DNA of 64,000 nt, from contig BJKQ01000040.1 in NCBI GenBank assembly GCA_006538405.1, positions 22,972-86,971 on the forward strand, given 5' to 3'. Source of the DNA: Hansfordia pulvinata (lineage: Eukaryota > Ascomycota > Sordariomycetes > Xylariales). Position numbers and translations under genes: made by a program. Position 1 is the first letter of the stretch; each line of letters starts with the position of its first letter. The notes under the pieces are model-generated. The model had not been told where the DNA came from and searched no databases. It saw only the letters and a list, made by a program, of their open reading frames with translations. Shown piece by piece: positions 1-8,700 of the stretch.

Positions 1-1017
1 ACCTGAGATGGGCGGCATGGGCCAACACTTGGCCAGTCTATCGCCTGAGAAGCAACAAACGTTTTTTCGATTGTTTTATTTCGGTAATGGCTTTTTCGTT
101 TTATCGACAGCTTTGGTAAAAATGTCGGTTCTGGTTCAACTCTTGCGCGTCCTCACACTGAAGCAAGATTGGCTCCTTCGCAAAGCTTGCCTCATCTTAC
201 TTCTACTCACACTAATATGGGGTCTCATTATGAGTCTGCTGGCGTTTCTGCCTTGCATTCCCGTTCATGCAGTTTGGGACTGGAATATCTTGAACAAGGC
301 GTGCTATGGGTATGCCTCGCCAATTCCCAATCAAAAGTTTACGACTTTTCTCTCCCATGCGACGATCACAGTCATTCTCGACACCTTGATCTGGTCAATT
401 TCTCTCCCACTTCTATTTCGTTCGAAAACAATGAAGAAGACGAAGTGGGGCCTTCTCAGCCTCCTCCTCATAGGTTTCATGTACGCCGCTGGATTCATGC
501 CCCTTGTTCATGGTTGCCGTGATCCCCTGATTTAGATGATGCCGAGCCTCGCTAACCTGGACCCATCCTGTCTAGAACCAATACAGTGGCCGCTGTGAGG
601 CTTGCAGAAACAGTTGCGCATCGCGGCATGACGCGACCAACATTCGACCCTCCCTGGTACGCGCCAAAGCTTTGCGTTTTGAGCATGCTTGAGGTAAACC
701 TCGCATGCATTGGGTCTTCATTCCCCATCTTTTGGCCTTCTCTTAGAAAAAAGATCGAGAGAATTATGGTCACGCGAGAAATTGAAATCACTTTCGAGCA
801 CCAAGACTTGAGTGGCCTTCTTCACGATGATCGTCCAAGCTTATCTAGCTCAGCGACTCTGGAAGTGTGCCGGGGAAACGAAGGCATGCACTACAACGAT
901 GTGTATATGATGGAGCGCATTGATCCGTTACAACACACAGGAAACTGTGCGGTTGTGTCCACCGAGACGCCAAATTCAAAACGGGCGAAATCACAGGGCC
1001 GTCACTTGCCTCTCTGA
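1..1017 (+). CDS. Rhodopsin-domain (PTH11-like) integral membrane protein, 3' part
   Basis: The reading frame is open from the left edge, so the N-terminus lies outside the window. The first exon (to 480) encodes four hydrophobic segments, with the WDWN and IPNQKF stretches typical of the extracellular loops of fungal rhodopsin-domain proteins. The second exon encodes the last helix with the family pattern DPPWYAP then LEVNLACIG..FP.FWP, followed by a polar cytoplasmic tail. An intron at 481-575 (GTACGC...CTAG, branch GCTAAC at 551) joins the two in phase: the ATG codon is split and the frame continues as TNTVAAVRL. Reading straight through gives a stop at 533, so splicing is needed. These proteins are membrane receptors or transporters of uncertain ligand. 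The family call is confident; the function is not known. Confidence 0.8.
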
Positions 1018-1127
1018 CGGTCATTTGCCTTCCCCCAGGATAAGGAAGTCTGAGAAGGTAGCAACCTTTCAGGGTCCACAGATTCTCTCGAGAGCCTCCC
1101 TTGCCTCAAATCCCAAGGCTCTCTATG

Positions 1128-1832
1128 ATTGATTGATTGATTGATTGATTGATTAAGTTTAACGTGGGTTCCATCCCTAGAAGGGCCTGCCACGCCTCCC
1201 AGAGCCGTACATCGCATGGTTGTGGAGGAGTCAGTAAATACATTCTATGCGTCGCGCACGTGCCCATCCCCGTTATTGCGACCGTCTGGATGTGGCCATC
1301 CAGCCTTAAAACCTTCACTCCTTGTTGGCTATCTCGGGCAGATGCTCGTGAAGAAGCCGCTGCTCTCCACAAACTTGACCCACCCCACACTACCCTCCCC
1401 TAATAAGTGCATAAACTCTGTCCGAGGCGCATGCCTCGGCAGCAGTCTGTTACCTCGCAATCTTCTACAGAAGAAGATGTGCTGCGGAGACTTCCTCTCC
1501 CCGCAGCTGCAATGGTTCTTGGAGTCCTCGTGCTGGAAACGCTCGTGATATTGCGCGAAGTCACCGTGGCCGCTTCGCGCTGCTAACAGCCGGTGGATCG
1601 TATCTCGTCGGAAGCAGTCAAGTTGTTTGGAAACCGCCGGGCGTCGATGAATCTTCTGGTATCGCGGTTCGGCCTGGTTCCTCCACCAGGACTTGAATTC
1701 CTCTCCATTGACTTGCCTCGTATGCCTCTTCACCCACGCAGCTGTTGGCGGGTCGTCGTGAAGCAGGCTCATTCTGGCACCTTCTCTGGCCAGCCGGTCG
1801 GCCGCTTCATTGCCTTCAATATAGAAAGGTAG
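1128..1832 (-). mobile_element. Tad-like LINE, 5'-truncated 3' end
   Basis: Read on the minus strand, this begins inside the RNase H domain (motif IEGNEAADRLAREGA near 1800), runs through the C-terminal part of ORF2 and ends in a 3' UTR with a tetranucleotide tail, seen on the plus strand as TGAT repeats at 1128-1154. The last 170 bp match the 3' ends of the LINE ending at 20425 and of the SINE ending at 7800. The 3' UTR carries a perfect hairpin (CTGGATG at 1286-1292, CATCCAG at 1297-1303). 5' truncation at the RNase H domain is the usual result of target-primed reverse transcription. No clear target-site duplication was found. Confidence 0.85.
1329..1772 (-). pseudogene. LINE ORF2 C-terminal fragment (after RNase H)
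   Basis: A 147-residue open frame holds the region downstream of RNase H in Tad-like LINE ORF2. It contains a W-containing linker and the HRLLxARSGHGDFAQYHERF stretch, then a Cys/His cluster (CSCGERKSPQHIFFCRR) typical of the C-terminal zinc motif. Nearly the same peptide is encoded at 19975-20120 on the plus strand. The reverse transcriptase domain is absent, so this fragment cannot move itself. Confidence 0.8.
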
Positions 1833-2032
1833 AAAAGGCTCATGTTAGGGGGTTGTCGTGGGTACGAGGCATTTTCAGGGTGGGCCACAAGTGGGGATGG
1901 GCCACTATTATATTTATACTAATACGAGACCTTGTACATTGAACGCATTGACTGGTGGCTTCGAAGCTTACGGAGTCTGAACTGGAGACTATTGTAATGG
2001 GCCGAGCTTGTTCTTCGTAATGTATTACTAAG
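1833..2032. other. Intergenic, no gene seen
   Basis: About 200 bp between the LINE fragment and the conserved upstream element hold no supported ORF or repeat. Confidence 0.5.
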
Positions 2033-2185
2033 TTCGCCGCGCTCGGGGGTTGTTGCTAAATATAATCCTCGGGGAATCCAAAACATTCATAAAGGAACGA
2101 AGGCGCCGAGCTTATACCCGTTTCAGAGAAATAGAGTATCATCCGCCACTGACTCATGACGCGCAGTTTAAGGGGCGCCGAGACT
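2033..2185 (+). promoter_or_regulatory. Conserved bipartite upstream element, copy A
   Basis: This segment aligns over about 140 bp with 26865-27010. Both sit at nearly the same distance from the start codon of a small secreted protein gene. The first block is GGCGCCGAGCTTATACC at 2102-2118, 382 bp before the ATG at 2500, and is identical over 17 bases in copy B. The second block is GGGGCGCCGAG at about 2172-2182. Further shared words lie between and before them (GCTCGGGG, CTAAATAT, CATAAAGG). A weaker third copy lies at 34826. The regulatory role is inferred from conservation and position. Confidence 0.6.
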
Positions 2186-2242
2186 GCAACATCGAAAGGT
2201 AAATACACTGCTATACGTGTGAATCCACGGGCCGCTCATGAA

Positions 2243-2250
2243 TATATATT
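2243..2250 (+). promoter_or_regulatory. Possible TATA box
   Basis: TATATATT lies about 250 bp before the start codon at 2500. With the putative leader intron at 2400-2452 this would leave a spliced leader of plausible length. Weak on its own. Confidence 0.3.
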
Positions 2251-2399
2251 TTGACGTCCTCGCGTGAATATTCAAAATAATTCAACCAAGAGCGATAACT
2301 TTTCCTTGCAAGTTGTTATAATTCTCTTTCAACTCATTCCTATACTTCTCTCTGCCTTCCTACTTCGATCGTAACTCCCGTATAACCGGAACTGCAACT

Positions 2400-2452
2400 G
2401 TAAGCACACACATTGAAATTTAGACAACCTAAATAATAACCCCTACTAACAG
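2400..2452 (+). other. Putative 5' UTR intron
   Basis: GTAAGC at 2400 and CTACTAACAG ending at 2452 make a 53-bp GT-AG intron of typical fungal size, with a CTAAAT/CTAAC branch sequence. It lies wholly upstream of the ATG at 2500, so it would be a leader intron. Inference from splice signals only. Confidence 0.4.
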
Positions 2453-2499
2453 GCACCGTTCGTCTTTATAAGCAGTACTACCATCAGGGCTCTCATAAG

Positions 2500-2886
2500 A
2501 TGTTGCTGAAACTACTTTTACTTACAGGGGTTGCAGCCTACAAGGTGCAGATTATGGGGCTTCCAGATGGTTCCAGCTTCTCAATCGATTTGCATGCCAG
2601 AATAAAGAACTCCAAAGTATATTTGACAAAAGAGCATACAGATGATGAATGGCTGCCATTCAGTAACATACCCTCTGGTCGCGGGAGTATGGCGGGCATG
2701 AACCCAAATCCCAGGTTCGCCTTACTCGTAACGATGGACGAAGACCTCGAGAGATCAACCAAAGTTCTCCTCAACACCGAGCGACCTAATGCTATCACGG
2801 CCAGCCGTTTCACCACTAAGGACGTCCCCGAAAATCTCATCGCCGATGACGAGTTTCTTCACTCCTTGTTCAAAAATAAGAATTAA
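2500..2886 (+). CDS. Small secreted protein, candidate effector (128 aa)
   Basis: The 128-residue product starts with a short signal peptide (MLLKLLLLTGVAA) and then a soluble, mostly charged mature chain without Cys, so it is probably secreted and not disulfide-bonded. I recognise no domain. It shares an upstream element, but no obvious protein similarity, with the gene at 27314. That points to a shared promoter and not to a recent whole-gene duplication. The ATG at 2500 is chosen because the signal peptide begins there. It is flanked by TE debris and a satellite-like array, a common setting for fungal effector genes. Function unknown. Confidence 0.6.
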   Translation: MLLKLLLLTGVAAYKVQIMGLPDGSSFSIDLHARIKNSKVYLTKEHTDDEWLPFSNIPSGRGSMAGMNPNPRFALLVTMDEDLERSTKVLLNTERPNAITASRFTTKDVPENLIADDEFLHSLFKNKN

Positions 2887-3503
2887 GGAAATGTCGTCTT
2901 TTGAGTTGGGCTGGCCTCTATGGTTGACGGAGTACCAGACAATCAAGCCAATCCGCATCAATCATAACCATGCCGCCGCCTAGAAGGAGGAAACACGATT
3001 AGCTGTCGCTTTTGTTTGAGAGGATACAAGTTAAAAAGAGAAGCGTTCCCAAAGAGGTTGACGATCTACTTGTTTTTGCCAGAGCTGAGCCAATCAAGGT
3101 CGACGGTACCCCACTCGCATGGCAGTGACGCCCAGACCAGCGCTTACGTTATCCCCATCTCAGCCAGACGGCTATTGACATACTCTCCATCCCAGACGAA
3201 TCAGAAGGATCGGAAAGAGCGTTTTATTTGGCCAGGATAACGGCACCATGGGATCGGCTCCTCATCTCCTGTGATAACATCGAAAAATGGAGTGTATCGG
3301 TAACTGGCTGATGAAGGGATTGATTAAATCCTCTTGGTATGGCGGGATAGGCTTTGTCTGTAACTCTGAGACTGGTCAAGAAGCGACACCTACAGGCGCC
3401 AGAAAATGGAAGATGATGGCTCTATTGAACCTGAATAGAATGTTCTTCGTTCAAGCTATGTATACTTGTTGTACGAGACCCAAGGCTCTCCGCGTTAAGA
3501 CTC
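2887..3503. other. Intergenic, no gene seen
   Basis: About 620 bp between the secreted protein gene and the tandem array. Only short ORFs without recognisable content are present. Confidence 0.5.
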
Positions 3504-4235
3504 ACCCCGCCCAGGGTCAATGACAGCTAAGCCGCGCTCGCGAGGCTGACCCCGCCCGGGGTCAACGGGAGCAAAGCACGCCTAAACCGATTCACCCCCC
3601 CCGGGGTCGATAAGTGTGGAACAAACCGAAGCCGCTTCACCCAGCCCGGGTCAACGGCAGCAAAACACACAAGCTGCCTCACCCAGCACGGGGTCAACAG
3701 GAAAAGAACACACAAGCTGCCTCACCTAGCCCGGGGCTAATAGCAGCAAACCACGCTCGAGCCGATTCACCCAGCCCGCGGTAAACACAACGAGTAAACC
3801 CGACCCGTACAGGAATCAAAGGCCCTTTCACCCCCCTCACCCCGTTTAAGGCAAATACCACGAGTAGACCTCTCGTAGTCAAGAACTAAACGCCCCTTGA
3901 AACTCCTTACACCGCCCAGGGTAAATGCCACGAGGAGACCTCACATACCCGTTACAGAATCATAACACTATTAGCACTTTAGCTCATCCCGCCCGGGGTA
4001 AACGCCACGAGAAGACCTCATACACCCCGTAAAGAATCACAACACCTCTCGCACCCAAGCTCATCCCGCCCAGGGTGAACGCCACGAGCAGACCGACCTT
4101 ATATACCCGATAAAGGAACACGACACCTCCCGCACTTAAGCCTATCCCGCCCGGGGTGAAAGCTATAAGCAGACCCTATACATCCCGTAAAGAATCAACC
4201 CCTCGCACTGAAGCTCACCCCGCCCAGGGTAAACA
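3504..4235 (+). repeat. Degenerate tandem array of 13 units with palindromic core
   Basis: A core close to ACCCCGCCCGGGGT followed by AA recurs at about 3504, 3549, 3594, 3639, 3681, 3724, 3769, 3837, 3911, 3986, 4061, 4142 and 4216. The core is an inverted repeat (ACCCCG, two bases, CGGGGT). The first seven units are spaced 42-46 bp apart and the later ones 68-81 bp, mostly 74-75. The longer units add a conserved GCCACGAGNAGACC segment after the core and a CCCGTAAAGAATCA segment further on. No coding function. This looks like a satellite whose unit has grown or been replaced part-way along. Confidence 0.8.
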
Positions 4236-5100
4236 CGAAGACTAAACGTCACGTCCCACCCACACCCTCACTTCACTTAAAGCACACTTAAGCAGCAACA
4301 CAAGCAAGCAACTATCCCACGTCCCACACGTACTAGAAACCACACCCACCTTACCTATCCCCTCCCGAGCTTAACGCAACACACCACGGCACCTTGAAAA
4401 CAACTCACCACCACACACGCAGACATACTCGTCCACCCTTAAGCAGAACCCAGCAGAGAAGCAACCCAAAACCCAGCCCCCTCGCCCGACTCCCTTCACC
4501 ACACCAGCCCACCCCCGCAGGGATCAATGCCCTCAAAGCAGTCCACACCCTCAGAATCCATTCCCCTCAACTCACGCTTAATGCACCTCCCACCCACGCA
4601 CCTCGACCTCCCCACTCCGTCACGTGTCCCTTAATATGCGCCTCCTTTATATGCGCCGCCGTAATAACACATGCCTCCTCACCCGTGCCCCCCCTATGTG
4701 TGCCTGTCATCCTACGCCCCCTCGACATGTGCCCCCCACTCTATACCCCTAACGAAACGCGCCCTTAAACCCGTCCGGCGCCGTGCCCTTCAATCCATCC
4801 CTCACCTAAACGAGCATCACGAACCATCACCACTCCAAACCTGACACGGCCCGCCTAGTCCAGTCACACCCACCCACCCACGCCCGATATCCCCTATCAA
4901 TGCCCATCATCCTCAAGCAAGGTACCCAGGCAGCCTCACTCACTCGGCCCCCACCACAATCACCACCCACCTCCCCCCTCGCGCCTTCCCTCTAAACCAC
5001 ATTCACGCAACATCCCCCACGCGCCTTCCCTCCCATCACACCCGCACACGCCCGCCCGCCTGCGCTCACAGCCCGAAAGCCCTAGCCCTTGTCTCCGCAT
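4236..5100. other. C-rich, G-poor strand-asymmetric block
   Basis: The plus strand is dominated by C and A with very few G, continuing the bias of the adjacent array up to about 5100. The ORF at 4394-4768 is low-complexity (Thr/Pro/His-rich) and is best explained by composition. No gene is supported. Confidence 0.6.
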
Positions 5101-5231
5101 CATACATGTGTAGGCAAACTGAATGATTGACCGACGTTGACTGTGCGGGCACCGCCATTTCTGGCTACTTGCCCTTTGATTATGTTACAAATCTCTTTCG
5201 TCTGTTCCTCATACCATGTTTGGCGGCTCTT

Positions 5232-5247
5232 TACCCTAACCCTAACC
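5232..5247 (+). repeat. Interstitial telomere-like repeat
   Basis: TACCCTAACCCTAACC contains two and a half units of the CCCTAA strand of the ascomycete telomere repeat. It sits just right of the C-rich block and in the same strand orientation. Confidence 0.6.
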
Positions 5248-5249
5248 AT

Positions 5250-6300
5250 AGGATACATGAAGCCTTAGTCAACCTCACTACTTCTGAATGTATAATGTTA
5301 TGAACATAGATGGTCTTGATGGTGAGAGAAATATGGGGGGATGAAAGAGAGGACAACCCACACTCTGACATATATGTCATTCCAAGTCCACTAGAATGTC
5401 AAATCTTCACCCTCTTTCATTATCGGGACAATCTCGATAAAGGTTTTTAGTACGAAGTTTTACACGTCTAGTTTTTTTAAGTTGCGGTTCGAAGAACAGC
5501 AGCGGCTTGCATCATCAAGCCACGGACCACATGCGCTCTTTCATTTATCCTACCTCTGAAGCGGTGACCGTTGGAAACGCTAGGAAATATGCCATTACCC
5601 CCGTATCCACGGCATAGATTGTTACTTTGATATTCATCTCTAATGAAAAAAAAAAAAAAACTTCCTCCCTGTCTTTTGTGTCTAGGCCCGGCAAATCAGA
5701 GAATTTTCGGCGATTCAAATGAGTTCATCTAAGGTCTGTTCTTCTTCGACCCCGGAAGTGAGTTTACGGCGGGGCCGTGGATCCTCCATACACACGTTCC
5801 CGAAAATTCCTTTTTCTTGCTCCCTAATGATCCGTCCTACCAGTGCAAGTTTAGCTTCGGACTTCGTATTCAAGTGAGGCAATTTAATCTTGAAAGAATG
5901 ATCATGGTCTATTGTTTTCTGCTCTTTGTTTTTGTGGAGATAAAAGCATAGATAACTACGCTTTGAGCACTGAAAATGGCTCAGCAGCCTTTTTTGGCGG
6001 GCCACCCTCACCACTTCGCCATGAGAGTACGAAATTTTGGACTCCAGGAATTCCATGAGTGGGCTCGTAAATTACTTACGTGGTCATGGTAGAGCCCCAG
6101 CCGCGTGTTGCGGCATCACAGGAAGCCATTGGTTCTGCCGTCATGTTCCGCCTTCCCAGAGAAATGAGCCACTCCCAAAATAATCTGATCGGCGAAGAGG
6201 TATAACTTATAACACCAAATAAAGGCTCAGTACGAGATCAAGAAGGCCACGGGTCAGCTCATACATAAGACCAGGAATACAGGTACAGGGCAGAAGGCAC
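5250..6300. other. Mostly non-coding; one weak ORF on the minus strand
   Basis: A run of 15 or so A lies near 5645. A 113-residue ORF on the minus strand (6056 to 5715) is basic, begins MEFLESKISYSHG, and has no signal peptide or domain I recognise. It may be chance or a relic. No other gene is supported here. Confidence 0.35.
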
Positions 6301-6310
6301 TGAAATGGCT

Positions 6311-6317
6311 TATAAAT
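6311..6317 (+). promoter_or_regulatory. TATA box of the Cys-rich secreted protein gene
   Basis: TATAAAT lies 162 bp before the ATG at 6473, followed by a C/A/T-rich leader with CAAC and CAATC-like start contexts. The position suits a fungal core promoter. Confidence 0.45.
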
Positions 6318-6472
6318 CCAGTCGTCCTACCGACGGTTTTCCTTCTCCCAGAACTTTCAACTCAACTAAACAATCTCGAATTACACTTCCAGACTCACCT
6401 CTGACCAGTCTCTGACTTGCAAAAAGAGGCAAAAATCTGTTTCCCAACAACCAACACTCTAAACGAATCATC

Positions 6473-6697
6473 ATGAAGGCTACCCTCTGCTTCCTCGTCA
6501 CGCTTGTGACTCTCGCCGCCGCGGCGCCCAGTTTTGAAGGGAAATTAGATGATCTCATAAATCTCTACAAGGTCAAAGAGTGTCACAAGATACCTTGCGC
6601 TAAAGACGATGATTGCACCAAAGCAAATTTAGGGAAGGATTGTGGACAGTGCGATATGCGCATCAAGATGTGTGCCGGCAAGAAGGGGATAAGTTAA
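6473..6697 (+). CDS. Small Cys-rich secreted protein, candidate effector (74 aa)
   Basis: The 74-residue product has a clear signal peptide (MKATLCFLVTLVTLAAAAP) with a predicted cut near residue 18-19. The short mature chain carries six Cys (residues 37, 42, 48, 57, 60, 67), enough for three disulfides. Charged residues alternate with Cys (CAKDDDC, CGQCDM), and the chain ends soon after the last Cys. This is the usual form of fungal apoplastic effectors and antimicrobial-type peptides. I cannot assign it to a named family. The ATG is preceded by AATCATC. No intron is needed. A G run (12) and an A run (18) follow within 320 bp. Confidence 0.7.
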   Translation: MKATLCFLVTLVTLAAAAPSFEGKLDDLINLYKVKECHKIPCAKDDDCTKANLGKDCGQCDMRIKMCAGKKGIS

Positions 6698-6813
6698 AAC
6701 TGGTCCCTTTGTATTGAATCTTCTTTTACAACAGTGAGATGGGTAGTCTTTTTTGAAGTACTATGGAGATGCATGTTTTCACAAACGTACAGAAGATTCT
6801 GAGATGGGAAAAA

Positions 6814-6825
6814 GGGGGGGGGGGG
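6814..6825 (+). repeat. Homopolymer G tract
   Basis: Twelve consecutive G in non-coding sequence after the Cys-rich gene; prone to length error in sequencing. Confidence 0.8.
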
Positions 6826-6991
6826 TATTACGTTCAGGGAGGATACAAATGTGGTGTGAAGATTGTGTGCAACAGAAGAACAAACGGAGGGTCTGGGGGC
6901 TCAGAGTTAGAAGACACAGCCATTCGGTTAAAATCAATGTATATCTATAGACTTCCATCGTTATGATAATCTGTCTTCTGAGAAGATTCGT

Positions 6992-7009
6992 AAAAAAAAA
7001 AAAAAAAAA
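6992..7009 (+). repeat. Homopolymer A tract
   Basis: Eighteen consecutive A, about 115 bp before the LINE 5' fragment. It could be an old insertion tail, but no element is recognisable to its left. Confidence 0.7.
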
Positions 7010-7199
7010 GTAAAAAAACAACAAGGGACTGAGACAGAAGGGCAATGAAGTACGAACTTGGTGATGCGTTGTGATGTGTCTCAAGGTCTTGACCTGGCCT
7101 GAATTCAACCTAGATCATTTGAATCACGAACACCTTCTACAACTAACTTCTCGGCGCCCCACTGTTAGGGCACTTCCTCGAGAAAGGGGGCCTCCGCAC

Positions 7200-7214
7200 C
7201 AAGGATCTCGCACC
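7200..7214 (+). repeat. SINE target-site duplication, left copy
   Basis: CAAGGATCTCGCACC directly precedes the tRNA-like head and is repeated without mismatch at 7801-7815 after the AATC tail. Confidence 0.9.
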
Positions 7215-7304
7215 GGCCGTATGGCGCAATGGTCACAAGCGCCTGGCAGCTCTTTCGATGCGCTGTGGGATCGGGAGAGAGAGGGTTCGAATCCTTCTAC
7301 GGCC
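7215..7304 (+). ncRNA. tRNA-like SINE head with Pol III A and B boxes
   Basis: The ends pair as a seven-base acceptor stem (GGCCGTA at 7215-7221 with TACGGCC at 7298-7304). TGGCGCAATGG at 7222-7232 fits the A-box consensus and GGTTCGAATCC at 7284-7294 is an exact B box. A D-arm (GCGC/GCGC) and a T-arm with the TTCGAAT loop can be drawn. The middle is 5 or more bases too long and the anticodon stem is imperfect around TTTCGAT, so it resembles an altered tRNA-Arg and is probably not a working tRNA. Confidence 0.75.
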
Positions 7305-7800
7305 CCCTTTGACCCGGCTGGTGCAAGTCGTCAGTTAAGCACACCGACAAGTGGGCGGGGCCGGTCGCAGAGCCCGACCCTTCACGGTCCCAACACCCAC
7401 ACCGACCCATCACTGGCGGGTTTTCCCCCCCTGTGGTTTTCCCCGCCAGCAGGCACCAACTCCGACACTCCACACCCACACAATCCGTTGTCACGACTGA
7501 ACGGCAACTGGCTCGTCGTGACGCGCCGAAGATTTGAGGATTTTACGGGCGGATGCGCAAGGATAGGACTTTTGGCCTGGCGAAATCGAATTTGGGTCTC
7601 GACAACCTCAAAGCGCAACAAGATTTAGGGCTGGATGGTTGCATCCAGACAGTCGCAACAACGGGGATGGGCACGTGCGCGACATGTGAAATAGTTATAG
7701 AAAAACCGACTCCTCCACAACCCTGCGATGTATGGCTCTGGGAGGCGTGGCAGGCCCTTCTAGGGATGGAACCCACGTTAAACGCAATCAATCAATCAAT
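7215..7800 (+). mobile_element. Complete tRNA-derived SINE with LINE 3' end
   Basis: The element has four parts. A tRNA-like head lies at 7215-7304. A unique, fairly GC-rich body runs to about 7625. A segment from about 7630 to 7785 matches the 3' UTR of the Tad-like LINE (compare 1150-1310 on the minus strand and 20290-20410). A tail of AATC repeats ends at 7800. The LINE-derived part keeps the hairpin CTGGATG (7631-7637) / CATCCAG (7642-7648). A perfect 15-bp target-site duplication flanks it, so the boundaries are firm and the insertion is not ancient. By analogy with other SINEs it would be transcribed by Pol III and moved by the LINE-encoded proteins whose template end it copies. It sits inside a LINE 5' fragment. 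Confidence 0.85.
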
Positions 7801-7815
7801 CAAGGATCTCGCACC
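7801..7815 (+). repeat. SINE target-site duplication, right copy
   Basis: Identical over 15 bases to 7200-7214 and abuts the AATC tail. Confidence 0.9.
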
Positions 7816-8036
7816 TTTCTATTGCCCCGGCTCACGTAATCTCTGTTTCCGGGGTGCTGACCGCACCCGGCGAGCCTCCGGCCACCCCAGCACACGGTGC
7901 CGCTTCAACCTCCATTCAGGCCCCGGGAAAATGTCTCGTCCATCCTGACCCTGGAGGGCTACGGCCTATCATTCTCTCCAACATCCTCAACACTCCATCA
8001 AGGGTTTATTCATTCATCACTCTATTTGAGAATCTT

Positions 8037-8700
8037 GTCTGACCGGCTCTCTTGAGTATAATCTAGATGAGAAAGCCTGTTGCTACAGTATCATTGCTTT
8101 GTTGAGCGTCGCGCGATAGGTCCAGTCAAGTAGTAAGCTTACACCGTCGCCTCACTATCATAAACAATACCAGGCTCTGGCAGTGCAACGCACGGCAATG
8201 GTCGTAGCTCTCACGAAACAGAGCATTTTTGTCCTAGATATATGTCAAGTGTCTCTCTAAGTTATATGTGTGACAGCATTGAGTGATGCGGGTCGACCGT
8301 CGGGGCATCGTCGTTACGTGAAATGGCAGCACCAGATGTTTTCCAGGCATGGTGTAGGCAAAAGTTGTAATACAAGAAGTCCCAATGGATCAGCCATATC
8401 TCTGATCAGGGTATCACGCATCTCTCTCGAGTTACGAGCTGGACAACATCCGCTTTTCCGCTCTAATCGCACAGCTTGTCGGTAGAACTCGTGGCCTCCT
8501 CTAAGGAACAACCGCCAGCGGTGGCAAGGATGTGTGAGAGCCCATGCCACCTTCCATAGTGCTTGCCCCTGAGTGCATAACAACAAGAAAGGTGTCCACA
8601 GCCCTGCGAAAGTCTTCCGCATCGGAATGCCTTTAACTGTCACGGCTTCTCATTTCGAGAACATTGGCCTACTCGATCCTTGCGTACTCAATGTAGTGGA
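8037..8700 (+). repeat. Dispersed repeat B, direct-strand copy
   Basis: This segment matches the reverse complement of 12840-13470 over most of its length, with scattered substitutions. Shared landmarks are ACACCGTCGCCTCACTATCA, GGGGCATCGTCGTTACGTGA, CCGCCAGCGGTGGCAAG and GGCCTACTCG. Both copies contain partial open frames in the same relative place (ending with RQAV.LER.SG), so it may derive from a gene or an old element. No terminal repeats or transposase were recognised. Confidence 0.7.

Larger units (their letters stand above)
7125..8030 (+). mobile_element. LINE 5' region fragment, interrupted by the SINE
   Basis: The sequence on both sides of the SINE (7125-7199 and 7816-8030) matches the 5' region of the minus-strand LINE at 12480-12765. 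Shared marks are CCCCACTGTTAGGGC near 7157, and a peptide frame with QAP.K......GLRPI.LS.IL.TPS at about 7905-8000 that parallels QAPRK...GLRPVLLSDILTTPSK in the other copy. The match ends near 8000-8030. A 5' LINE fragment without its 3' part is unusual and implies recombination or deletion after insertion. Confidence 0.65.

Noticed and set aside
1128..1154. Independent ATTG/AATC microsatellite
   Set aside because: The same tetranucleotide run ends the SINE, and a degraded form of it ends the other LINE 3' end, so it is the element tail.
4394..4768. 124-residue Pro/Thr/His-rich protein
   Set aside because: The frame follows from the C-rich, G-poor composition. It has no signal peptide, domain or coding-like codon pattern.
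5232..5247. True chromosome end
   Set aside because: Only two and a half units are present, with ordinary sequence continuing on both sides, so the motif is interstitial.
7215..7304. Functional tRNA-Arg gene
   Set aside because: Acceptor, D and T arms fit, but the anticodon arm is irregular and the middle is several bases too long. The sequence is also the head of a longer element bounded by a target-site duplication, so it is treated as a SINE head.
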